A stretch of DNA of 64,000 bases from contig CAJMMQ010000006.1 of the NCBI GenBank assembly GCA_905214625.1, positions 40,029-104,028 of the forward strand, given 5' to 3'. A program made the translations under genes and the position numbers. Origin of the DNA: an uncultured bacterium (GTDB taxonomy: Bacteria; Bacteroidota; Bacteroidia; Bacteroidales; Bacteroidaceae). Positions 27,353 through 35,116 of this stretch are shown piece by piece (positions within the stretch are counted from its first letter, which is position 1; every line of letters begins with the position of its first letter). The notes beneath the pieces are model-generated. The model saw only the letters and a list, made by a program, of their open reading frames with translations, made no database searches and had not been told where the DNA came from.

Positions 27353-28171
27353 ATGAAAACTTGCAGCTTTATTAATTTCTTTTGGCTGATGGCATGTATG
27401 CTTTGCATCGTGTCGTGTGATGAGGAGAACGACTTTATTTCAGGACCTACCACGAGCAGCACCATGATGAGCGGCATGGCACGTACTGCCGACGGTGTGC
27501 CGCTTGCAGGAGTTAAGGTGAGTCTCGACTATAAAGAGTCAGCATGGTTAGGCCAGCAGACGACGCGTCACAAGGCTGAAGGCGTGACCGACAATGACGG
27601 TAACTATCGTCTGTACTTTGAGTTGCGTGACGATGAACTGCGTGACAACGGCAACGACGCGTCTGTGGCGCGAAATTTCTATCTTACTTTCGACCTTTCT
27701 TCACTTCCGGAAGACAAGTATATCATGCCGAAAGACATAAAATCAGACAATAACGGGCAAAAACTGTATTTTTATTACGATAACAGCCATTTTGAGAGAG
27801 GCAAGTATTATATTCACAGCCTCTACGTTCCGCGCAAGCGCTGGATAGACGTAACCGTTGTCAGCGACGGCAAGATAGATGCCAATGACAAGTTTGTAGT
27901 GTCTAATCTGATAAACTATGGCGGCGACAAGCTGCCCTTCAACTCCTATTATCGCGACGGCCGTGTGCTGATGGACAATCCCGTAACGATGACGTCAGAC
28001 AGAGAGCAGACGTTCAGGGTGCCGTGCGCGCTCAACGACTCAAACATGATTTACATTGGCTGCATGAAGGGTGGGGTAGGCTCTTACGATGCCGTTACGC
28101 CGGTAAAGAAAGTCTTTGTAACCGAAAGTGAACCGCAGTCGGTAAGGCTTGAAATTGGTGCTGCAGAATGA
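27353..28171 (+). CDS. Putative lipoprotein with carboxypeptidase-regulatory-like domain
   Basis: A 272-residue lipoprotein with lipobox IVSC near residue 23. Residues ~35-90 (SGMARTADGVPLAGVKVSL and DNDGNYRLYF) have the pattern of a carboxypeptidase-regulatory/CNA-B-like beta-sandwich, common in Bacteroidetes surface lipoproteins. The rest is beta-rich without a known motif. The next gene is another lipoprotein 36 bp downstream, so they probably form an operon. Confidence 0.8.
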   Translation: MKTCSFINFFWLMACMLCIVSCDEENDFISGPTTSSTMMSGMARTADGVPLAGVKVSLDYKESAWLGQQTTRHKAEGVTDNDGNYRLYFELRDDELRDNGNDASVARNFYLTFDLSSLPEDKYIMPKDIKSDNNGQKLYFYYDNSHFERGKYYIHSLYVPRKRWIDVTVVSDGKIDANDKFVVSNLINYGGDKLPFNSYYRDGRVLMDNPVTMTSDREQTFRVPCALNDSNMIYIGCMKGGVGSYDAVTPVKKVFVTESEPQSVRLEIGAAE

Positions 28172-28207
28172 GACAAGTGGGATTGTTTAACCAAAGAGTA
28201 TTGTGAT

Positions 28208-29116
28208 ATGGATAAAATGAAATGGTTACCAGTGTTAATGTTGTTGGCTGGTGCGTTCTGCCTTGCAGGATGCTTGAATGAAGATGATGAAGAAGACGGC
28301 GTAAAGATAACCGGTCAAGAGGAATATGTTATGACAGTGGCATCTAAGAAGCTGGCATACGTAATTTTTAGTGGCAGCGATTTCTTCACCGAGGCTTATG
28401 CCGTGAAGAAAGAAGGCTCGCAGGCATGGGAGCCGCTTACGTTTATTTCCGGATTAGATTATGAGGAAGGATATGAGTATGAGGTGCGTGTCAGCGAGAC
28501 AAGTTATTATGACGAAAGAAGGAGCGAACCGTCGTGGACTGAATATAAACTGCTGGAGGTAATGTCAAAGACTGAGAAACAGAGCGAAGGACTGCCCGTG
28601 AGCTTTATTGATGAGCGGTCTTATAAACCTGTTGACGTGCGCTATATTGTTGAGGCTGATGATAAACCTGTGATAGAGAATGACATCAGAAGCAACGGCA
28701 GCATACCTTTCGGATGTTCGTATGTATTTAATTTCGATATGAATAACTGGCTATTGGCAGACAAAAATAATGAAGTTATGGCTTATGGCTCACTTTCAAT
28801 GAAAAACGTTGATAGTTCTGAATTCCCAGAATCGTATAAACTCCTTCCGCCTGACGGTCAGGTTGTGTCGTCAATGGAGTGGACATTCTATTATATATTG
28901 GATGATGTTAAAACCGAATACCATTCTTATGATGTGTTTATGGTTGAGCCAAAGGTTGATAATGAGTCTGCCGTATCATCCGGAAAAGAAAAAGAATATT
29001 CTCCCTCACCTGTTGAAACGCAGCCTTGGATGTATGAAGACCTTACCGAATATTACAAGGCAAAATATCCCGATGCAGGCGTAAAGACAGTTGTGGTGTG
29101 CCAGATGTTTAAGTAG
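28208..29116 (+). CDS. Putative lipoprotein of unknown function
   Basis: A 302-residue lipoprotein with lipobox LAGC followed by an acidic stretch (LNEDDEEDG), typical of Bacteroidetes lipoproteins exported to the cell surface. The first ~110 residues, with EWEPLTFISGLDYEEGYEYEV-like strands and Tyr-rich turns, resemble a DUF4377-type fold, but this is uncertain. ATG 28217 is an alternative start. It follows another lipoprotein gene and is convergent with the LytTR regulator gene; no strong terminator is visible between them. Confidence 0.75.
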   Translation: MDKMKWLPVLMLLAGAFCLAGCLNEDDEEDGVKITGQEEYVMTVASKKLAYVIFSGSDFFTEAYAVKKEGSQAWEPLTFISGLDYEEGYEYEVRVSETSYYDERRSEPSWTEYKLLEVMSKTEKQSEGLPVSFIDERSYKPVDVRYIVEADDKPVIENDIRSNGSIPFGCSYVFNFDMNNWLLADKNNEVMAYGSLSMKNVDSSEFPESYKLLPPDGQVVSSMEWTFYYILDDVKTEYHSYDVFMVEPKVDNESAVSSGKEKEYSPSPVETQPWMYEDLTEYYKAKYPDAGVKTVVVCQMFK

Positions 29117-29199
29117 ACGCATGTATCTGAAAATCAATCTGTTTTTAGTTTGGGTTCCGGCTTTTGGAGAGTCGGAGCCTAATTGTTTTCATGCGGCAG

Positions 29200-29907
29200 T
29201 TACTTATCTCCGTTGCCGGTGCCGTTCATGCAGCCGGTGAAGTTGGCAGAGTAGGCCCTTCCGATAGGAATGGTGTGGCTGCCGGCCAGCGTTATGTCGT
29301 TTTTGGTGAAGCTTATTATTGCCGTCTTGTTGACGATAAACGACTTGTGGACTCTTATGAAGGTGCTTTCAGGCAGAATCTCCTCAATGTTTTTCATGCT
29401 CATCTGCGTCATTACGGGGCGCTCGTGGTTAAGATGAATCTTGATGTAGTTGTTCAGCGCCTCGATGAACGAGATGTCGGCATAGCTTATCTTTATATTC
29501 TTATATTCAGACTTCACTATGAAGAAGTCTTCTTCAGCATGTCGCGCCCTTTCCTGCAGGTCTTTTTGCCTTATGGCCTTTGACACCGCAACCTCGAACC
29601 TGTTGAACGAGAACGGCTTGTGAAGAAAGTCGATGGCGTTAAGCTCGAAGCCGTCGAGGGCAAACTGGGCGTATGCCGTGGTGAATATGAACATCACGTC
29701 CGACGAAATGATACGTGCAAGTTCGAGTCCGTTCATGCCTTTCATCTCGATGTCGATGAACACGATGTCGGGCTTGCTGCGCCTTATCTCTTCGAGCGCC
29801 TTGAGCGGGTTGGTGAATGTTTCAACGCTTATGTTGCCCATTCTCCGGGCAAACTCGCTGATTATGTTGAGAGCTATCGGCTCGTCGTCAATGGCAATAC
29901 ATCTCAT
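29200..29907 (-). CDS. LytTR-family response regulator
   Basis: A 235-residue regulator. The receiver domain (1-~120) has the acidic pair Asp7/Asp8, phospho-acceptor Asp52 (FIDIEM), the conserved Thr (FTTAY) and Lys (HKPF). The C-terminal LytTR DNA-binding domain (~135-225) has the IEALNNYIKIHL and FIRVHKSFIVN blocks. It lies 24 bp downstream of the LytS-type kinase gene and is co-transcribed with it. A matching direct-repeat operator lies upstream of the divergent receptor gene (31036-31069). Confidence 0.95.
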   Translation of the reverse strand: MRCIAIDDEPIALNIISEFARRMGNISVETFTNPLKALEEIRRSKPDIVFIDIEMKGMNGLELARIISSDVMFIFTTAYAQFALDGFELNAIDFLHKPFSFNRFEVAVSKAIRQKDLQERARHAEEDFFIVKSEYKNIKISYADISFIEALNNYIKIHLNHERPVMTQMSMKNIEEILPESTFIRVHKSFIVNKTAIISFTKNDITLAGSHTIPIGRAYSANFTGCMNGTGNGDK

Positions 29908-29931
29908 TATTACTGTCGTTGTTGTATGTAG

Positions 29932-30954
29932 TTAGTTTATAAGGTTAATGCTCAGCAGCACGGTGTAGAGTCCGTCCGAGTCGTTTATCTCCAGCTTATG
30001 CCTCTTAGGATAGGCAAGCTCGAGCCTCTTGCGGCAGTTGCTTATGCCTATACCGGCAGAGTGTCCGCGCTGGTCTTCCGGTTTCTGGTTCTGCGTAGAG
30101 AAGAACAGCGTGCCGTCTTCAATCCTTATTACAATATACACCTGGCGGTCGTCGGTAGACGACAGACCGTACTTTATGGCGTTTTCAACAAAGGTGATGA
30201 GCAGCATAGGCACTATCTGCAGTCCCTGCCGCTTGTTGTCGTTATAGTAAGACAGCTGTATGCTGTCCTTGTTCTCGGTGCGGTATTTCTGTATCTCGAT
30301 GTACAGCCGTATGTAGTCTATCTCCTCTTCAACGGGTATAGCCTCCTTCGTTGGGTTGGTGTACATGTATTTCATCAGGCAGATAAACTGCATGAAGGCC
30401 GTTTCCACCTGCTGCGACTTCATCACAATCATGCCGTAGAGAGTGTTGAGCGTGTTGAAAAGAAAGTGAGGGTTAATCTGCGCCTTGTAGAGAGCAAGCT
30501 CTGCTTTCTTCTTCTCCGTCTCGAGGTCGTGGCTGCGCACAATCTGCTTTATCAGTTCGGTGAGCAGGCCAACGGCTATGCTGAAGGTGATGGTTACGAC
30601 ATACAGAAACCACACAGCCTGCTGATGAAGCCTTGCCCTGGCTACCGTCCTTACGCGGCGTGGGCGCACCGGCCTGTGCGGAAAGTCCATCTGATACTGC
30701 GATATGAGCCATGTAATCAGGATTGTGGCAAGAATTAGGATAAGGGCTATCATCACCTTGCGTCGCGTCTGGAAAAACATTGGCACCGTGACATAGCGGT
30801 TGAAGAAATAAACGGCATAGAGCCAGCACGCCAGTATGCAGACAAACGTCAGGTTGTTGGCCATCCATCGCTCTATGGGAAGCAGAAAACACAATGCCGG
30901 CAACAGCACGCAGGCAAAGAGAAGGTCGGTTATCAGAGGTATTTTTCTTAGCAT
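29932..30954 (-). CDS. LytS-type sensor histidine kinase
   Basis: A 340-residue membrane kinase with about four transmembrane segments in the first ~140 residues, an HisKA-like block with the phospho-acceptor His163 in QINPHFLFNTLN, and an ATPase domain starting VENAIKYGL. The short loops leave little periplasmic sensor domain, so it probably senses the membrane or a partner protein. It is the first gene of the kinase-regulator operon and diverges from an outer-membrane receptor gene. Confidence 0.95.
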   Translation of the reverse strand: MLRKIPLITDLLFACVLLPALCFLLPIERWMANNLTFVCILACWLYAVYFFNRYVTVPMFFQTRRKVMIALILILATILITWLISQYQMDFPHRPVRPRRVRTVARARLHQQAVWFLYVVTITFSIAVGLLTELIKQIVRSHDLETEKKKAELALYKAQINPHFLFNTLNTLYGMIVMKSQQVETAFMQFICLMKYMYTNPTKEAIPVEEEIDYIRLYIEIQKYRTENKDSIQLSYYNDNKRQGLQIVPMLLITFVENAIKYGLSSTDDRQVYIVIRIEDGTLFFSTQNQKPEDQRGHSAGIGISNCRKRLELAYPKRHKLEINDSDGLYTVLLSINLIN

Positions 30955-30991
30955 AAATTATCGTTATTGCGTTATTAAATCTTTCCCGGTG

Positions 30992-30999
30992 CAAAGATA
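30992..30999 (-). promoter_or_regulatory. -7 box of the LytS/LytTR operon
   Basis: Minus-strand TATCTTTG, 38 bp upstream of the kinase ATG. No clear -33 motif, which may mean activator dependence. Confidence 0.6.
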
Positions 31000-31035
31000 G
31001 TGTAAATATTCTGTAACGTGAAAAATGAGCCATGC

Positions 31036-31069
31036 CGTTTACCCTCACTTATATGTCGTTTACCCTTAC
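31036..31069. promoter_or_regulatory. Likely LytTR operator: 13-bp direct repeats 21 bp apart
   Basis: CGTTTACCCTCAC (31036-31048) and CGTTTACCCTTAC (31057-31069) differ at one base and are spaced by 21 bp, two helical turns. LytTR regulators bind two direct repeats with a GTT core at about this spacing. The site lies between the kinase and receptor promoters. Confidence 0.7.
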
Positions 31070-31107
31070 ACGGCGAATTTGTGTTGCAGGAAAGCCCGTT
31101 TTAACAA

Positions 31108-31115
31108 TATCTTTG
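31108..31115 (+). promoter_or_regulatory. -7 box of the receptor gene
   Basis: TATCTTTG followed by GCA, 29 bp before the ATG. The operator repeats lie about 40-75 bp upstream, a normal activator position. Confidence 0.7.
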
Positions 31116-31143
31116 CAACATAAACCGCTAAAATGATATAAAG

Positions 31144-33921
31144 ATGAACGAGAAAAGAAACCATGAAATTATAGCCAGACTGCTGTTGATGCTGATAATG
31201 AGCTGCTCGGCGGCGGCCGGTGCAATGGCACAGACCGTTGTCAGCGGAAAGGTTACTGACAAGTTGACGTCTGACCCGCTGCCGGGAGCAACGGTGTCGA
31301 TAACGCCCGACGGCGGCAAAGCCCGTCTTGGCGTGTCGGATGTGAACGGAAACTACAAGATGGATAACCTTGCGGCAGGACAATATTCTGTTAAGGTGAG
31401 CTACATGGGCTACAAGACATTTGAAAAGAATGTGACCCTTGGCAAGAATGAGAACAGGGTGATGAACATAAGTCTGACCGAAGACGCCACCATGCTTGAG
31501 AACCTTTCGGTTGAGGGAAGGGCCACAAGGGCGCAGCAGGCCGGAGACACATTGTCGTATAACGCTTCGGCGTTTAAAGTGTTAGACGGAAGCACCGCCG
31601 AAGAGCTGCTGGCCAAGATGCCCGGCATTGTGGTGGAAGGCGGCGAGGTGCAGGCCCAGGGCGAGAGCGTAAGCAAGGTGCTGGTAGACGGCAAGGAGTT
31701 TTTCGACGGCGACGTAAACATTGCGCTGAAGAATCTTCCGGCCGACATAATAGCCAGCATAGAGGTGTTCGACAAGAAGAGCGACCAGGCCGAGTTTACC
31801 GGATTTGACGACGGCGAGGAGATAAAGACGATAAACATCGTTACCAAGAGCGGCTACGACGAGGGCATATTCGGCAAGGTGTACGGCGGCTACGGCACCG
31901 ACAACCGTTATAACGCCGGCGGAAACATCAACATATTTGACGACTCGCAGAGGCTGTCTATACTCGGAATGAGCAACAACGTCAACCAGCAGAACTTCTC
32001 GCAGGAAGACCTGTCGGGGGTTATGTCGGCACAAAGCTCAAAGCGCGGGGGCGGGCGCGGCGGAGGCCGACGCGGCAGCACGGACAACTTTATGGTGGGT
32101 TCGCTCGGCGGAGTGACCAAGACCAACGGCTTGGGCGTGAACTATGTGAACGAATGGAACGACAAGCTGAAGCTTACGTCGAGCTACTTCTTCAACCAGT
32201 CGTCTAACGACTATCAGGAGAAGTTGCAGCGAGAGTATTTCGAGTCGGTGCTGCCGGGCATGTCGTACATGCAGGACAGCGAGTCGGACATGACCAACTG
32301 GAACCACCGCGTGAACATGAACCTCGAATATAAGATAGATGCCGACAACACCCTGCAGCTGCGCCCCAAGTTCAGCTATCAGAGCAGCAACACGCTGAGC
32401 AGCTATCTGGGTGAGAACCTCATGTACGGCGAGCAGGAGAGCAGCATAGGCAGCAGCTCGGAGAGCGACGTGAAGTCGTACAGCGCCGGACTTAACGCCA
32501 CCTACCGCCACCGCTTCAACAAGCAGGGACGTACGCTGTCGCTCTCGGTGAACGGACAGATAACCGACAAGCGCAGCGACACCTACACAGACTATAAGGA
32601 AACCAAGACCGAGGACGGCACGACAACGGCTACAGAATATTCGCAGCGAAAGGACAACGACGAGAAACAGACATCGCTGCGCACCAACCTTATGTACACA
32701 GAGCCGATAATGGACAACATGCAGCTTAGCGCCAACTATAAGTTCTCTTACAGCAACAGCGACGCCGACAAGAAGACGTTTGAGAGCGACGGAATGACCG
32801 ACCTGGGAGAACAGCTCGTCGACCAGATGTCGAGCGTGTATCAGACCGACTATCTTACGCATGCTGCCGGACTGGGCCTTAAATGGAACTTGGACAAATG
32901 GCGCTTTACGCTCGGTGCCGACTTCCAGTGGGCATCGCTCGACGGCGACCAGTCGTATCCCGTTGCCGACAACATATCGCACAATTATTTCTCTGTGCTG
33001 CCGTCGGCCATGATACGCTACTCGCTCAACCGCAACAACTCGTTCATGCTGCGCTACCGCAGCAGCTCTACGGCCCCCACGCTGCAGCAGCTGCAGTCGG
33101 TTGTAGACAACACCAATCCGCTGTTCCTCTCTACCGGAAACCCGATGCTCGACCAGCAGATTAACCATACGCTCAACCTGAGATACATGCTCACCACTCT
33201 GTCGGGACAGACCTTCATAGCCATGCTCGGCGCAACGATGCGCAACGGATATGTGGCCGACAGCACCTTTGTGGCTACAGAAGACATCACGCTGCCCGGC
33301 GGAATAGAGATGGACAAGGGCGCACAGCTGACGCGCCCGGTGAACCTCGACGGATATTACAGCCTGCAGGCCCTGCTGACATACGGATTTCCGCTCGACC
33401 TGATACGCAGCAACGTCAACCTGAGCCTGGCCGGAAACTATGCCAGCGTGCCTACGATATTCAACGGAGTAAAGAGCAGCACGCGCGAGTTCACTTTTAT
33501 GCCAAAGGTGGTGATAGGCAGCAACATCAGCGACAAGCTCGACTTCACGCTGTCGTATTCGGCCGCTATAAACAAGGCCCTCAGCTCTGTTGCCGACCTG
33601 AACACGAGCAACTATGTAACGCACGTTGCGCAGGCCAGCGTGGGATGGACATTCTGGGCCGGGCTCACTCTGCGCAGCACGCTTACATATACGGGCTACA
33701 GCGGCCTGAGCGCCGATACGGAAAACTATTTCCTGTGGAACGCGTCGCTGGGAAAGAAATTCCTGAAGAACAACGCCGCCGAGATAAGGCTCGACGTGTA
33801 TGACATACTGGGGCAGAGCCAGTCGTTCAGACAGTCGGTAGGCAGCAACTATTACGACTATCTCACGGCCAACGTGCTAAAGCCCTATGCCATGGTGAGC
33901 TTCGTGTACACAATAAGATAA
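31144..33921 (+). CDS. Outer-membrane beta-barrel receptor with carboxypeptidase-like N-domain
   Basis: A 925-residue protein with a signal peptide (1-~29, ending AGAMAQ), a CarboxypepD_reg-like domain (~31-112: SGKVTDKLTSDPLPGATVSI, NGNYKMDNLAAGQYSVKV), a plug-like region (~140-240, with AEELLAKMPGIVVEGGEV) and a long C-terminal barrel ending in an aromatic strand (PYAMVSFVYTIR). This is the architecture of TonB-dependent receptor-like barrels without an evident TonB box. A Gly/Arg-rich insert (~299-312) precedes the barrel. It is divergent from a LytS/LytTR operon, downstream of a likely LytTR operator, and followed 67 bp later by a Spy-like gene. Ligand unknown. Confidence 0.9.
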   Translation: MNEKRNHEIIARLLLMLIMSCSAAAGAMAQTVVSGKVTDKLTSDPLPGATVSITPDGGKARLGVSDVNGNYKMDNLAAGQYSVKVSYMGYKTFEKNVTLGKNENRVMNISLTEDATMLENLSVEGRATRAQQAGDTLSYNASAFKVLDGSTAEELLAKMPGIVVEGGEVQAQGESVSKVLVDGKEFFDGDVNIALKNLPADIIASIEVFDKKSDQAEFTGFDDGEEIKTINIVTKSGYDEGIFGKVYGGYGTDNRYNAGGNINIFDDSQRLSILGMSNNVNQQNFSQEDLSGVMSAQSSKRGGGRGGGRRGSTDNFMVGSLGGVTKTNGLGVNYVNEWNDKLKLTSSYFFNQSSNDYQEKLQREYFESVLPGMSYMQDSESDMTNWNHRVNMNLEYKIDADNTLQLRPKFSYQSSNTLSSYLGENLMYGEQESSIGSSSESDVKSYSAGLNATYRHRFNKQGRTLSLSVNGQITDKRSDTYTDYKETKTEDGTTTATEYSQRKDNDEKQTSLRTNLMYTEPIMDNMQLSANYKFSYSNSDADKKTFESDGMTDLGEQLVDQMSSVYQTDYLTHAAGLGLKWNLDKWRFTLGADFQWASLDGDQSYPVADNISHNYFSVLPSAMIRYSLNRNNSFMLRYRSSSTAPTLQQLQSVVDNTNPLFLSTGNPMLDQQINHTLNLRYMLTTLSGQTFIAMLGATMRNGYVADSTFVATEDITLPGGIEMDKGAQLTRPVNLDGYYSLQALLTYGFPLDLIRSNVNLSLAGNYASVPTIFNGVKSSTREFTFMPKVVIGSNISDKLDFTLSYSAAINKALSSVADLNTSNYVTHVAQASVGWTFWAGLTLRSTLTYTGYSGLSADTENYFLWNASLGKKFLKNNAAEIRLDVYDILGQSQSFRQSVGSNYYDYLTANVLKPYAMVSFVYTIR

Positions 33922-33988
33922 ACGGAAACGACGGGGAAACCACGTTAATTGCAATGATTAAATATAAACACCTAAAAAGTAAACGATT

Positions 33989-34312
33989 ATGAAAAGAATG
34001 TTGTTAGCACTGGCCTTGACGGCCATAATCGGCATCAATGCCGACGCACAGAGAAGAGGCGGGCAACAGCTTACGCCTGAACAGAGAGTTGAAAAGAGAA
34101 TGGAGATGCTCGACAGCAAGCTGAAGCTGAGCGACGAGCAGAAGCAGAGCATAAAGTCGCTCTACACCGACTTCTTCAACCAGGATATAAGCCGCGAGGA
34201 GCGCAGGAGCAAGATGGATGAGCTTAACACGAAAATAAGCAGTCTGCTCGACGAAAACCAGCAGAAGGCTTTCAGCGAGATGAACAGCCGAAAGCCCGGC
34301 AGAAAACGCTGA
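33989..34312 (+). CDS. Spy/CpxP-like small periplasmic protein
   Basis: A 107-residue exported protein with a signal peptide (1-~21, ending NADAQ). The mature part is strongly helical and charged: LTPEQRVEKRMEML, LKLSDEQKQSIKSLY, LDENQQKAFSEM. These LTPEQ and LSDEQ segments are typical of Spy/CpxP-like periplasmic chaperones that respond to envelope stress. It lies 67 bp after the receptor gene with no terminator between, so it is probably regulated with it. Confidence 0.85.
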   Translation: MKRMLLALALTAIIGINADAQRRGGQQLTPEQRVEKRMEMLDSKLKLSDEQKQSIKSLYTDFFNQDISREERRSKMDELNTKISSLLDENQQKAFSEMNSRKPGRKR

Positions 34313-34636
34313 ACACATGCAGGCATGCCGCTGTGGCATGGCATTATGCCGCGGCGGGCCTTGGTTTTTGATGATTCTGATGTTTGTAGATGGATGTGCC
34401 TGGCAGGATAGTTTATAGTTATCTTCTTGTTAATCCCTGTCGGGTGCATCCTTTTTCTTGGTCATTTTACTTTGTGTAACCGTTTCAGCGGTTTTGCTTC
34501 CACATTGATTTTGCCTGACGCTCTCATACTGCGATATTTGAAAATTAAAATCATTTGGCCGTAAAAACGGGCGCTTTTCGTGTGCAAGCGTAATTGGGTG
34601 TGCCATAGACAGTTACGGAACAGAGCATGGAAATGT

Positions 34637-34770
34637 GCAAAAAAAATGTCCTGATTGGGGCAAAAAAGCCATTATTTCAGTGAAAAAACAGGGCTGTTTG
34701 AGGTGCAAAAGTGGCCCGGTTTTGTGTAAAAAGTGGCCGGTTAATTTTTCAAAAGCATACCTTTTGCATA
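34637..34770. repeat. Degenerate array with about 22-bp period (six units)
   Basis: Units start at about 34637, 34660, 34682, 34705, 34727 and 34749. The last, CAAAAGCATACCTTTTGC, is a near-perfect dyad; 34705 and 34727 share an AAAAGTGGCC core that recurs at 46068. Confidence 0.65.
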
Positions 34771-34786
34771 TAAATGTAAATATACT

Positions 34787-35023
34787 TTACCGTCGCAGCC
34801 TGATTTCCGCTCCTGCTTTTTCTATTTCAACATAAAATCCTGACATTTTTCCGGTGACACATTGCCGTATGAAAGCCGCAGGCAGCTTACATGCTGTCAG
34901 CATCCAATGCAGTTGGGACAGCTGTGCCTTTTTCCGGATTTTTATGTATGCAGGCCGTATGAGGGTCAGAAATTTATTTGCGCATGTCAAAAAAAATGAG
35001 TTTTGATTTTTTTCTGCTGCCAC
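34787..35023 (-). CDS. Doubtful 78-residue reading frame
   Basis: An uninterrupted frame in otherwise gene-free DNA. It is rich in Lys, Ala and Ile and has a short hydrophobic N-terminal part, but shows no signal peptide or domain, and its start overlaps the region just before a plus-strand promoter box. It could equally be conserved non-coding DNA. Confidence 0.25.
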   Translation of the reverse strand: MAAEKNQNSFFLTCANKFLTLIRPAYIKIRKKAQLSQLHWMLTACKLPAAFIRQCVTGKMSGFYVEIEKAGAEIRLRR

Positions 35024-35030
35024 TTATGAG

Positions 35031-35038
35031 TATATTTG
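35031..35038 (+). promoter_or_regulatory. -7 box of the 508-residue protein gene
   Basis: TATATTTG, 79 bp upstream of the ATG at 35117. The nearest TTTG is 25 nt upstream, longer than ideal. Confidence 0.5.
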
Positions 35039-35116
35039 TAAGCCGAAACATTCGGCTTGTGTAAAATCTCATTAAGCACGTTTGAGTGAATTTAAAACCG
35101 TAAAATACAAATTCAG

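Larger units (their letters stand above)
34313..35116. other. Gene-poor interval
   Basis: About 800 bp. It holds small GC-rich dyads just after the Spy-like gene (CATGCC/GGCATG near 34323-34345), a 22-bp-period array (34637-34770), a doubtful minus-strand frame (34787-35023) and a -7 box (35031-35038). Confidence 0.6.

Noticed and set aside
32038..33624. 528-codon minus-strand frame
   Set aside because: It lies wholly opposite the receptor gene, which has a signal peptide and clear domains; the frame has no domain and reflects codon bias.
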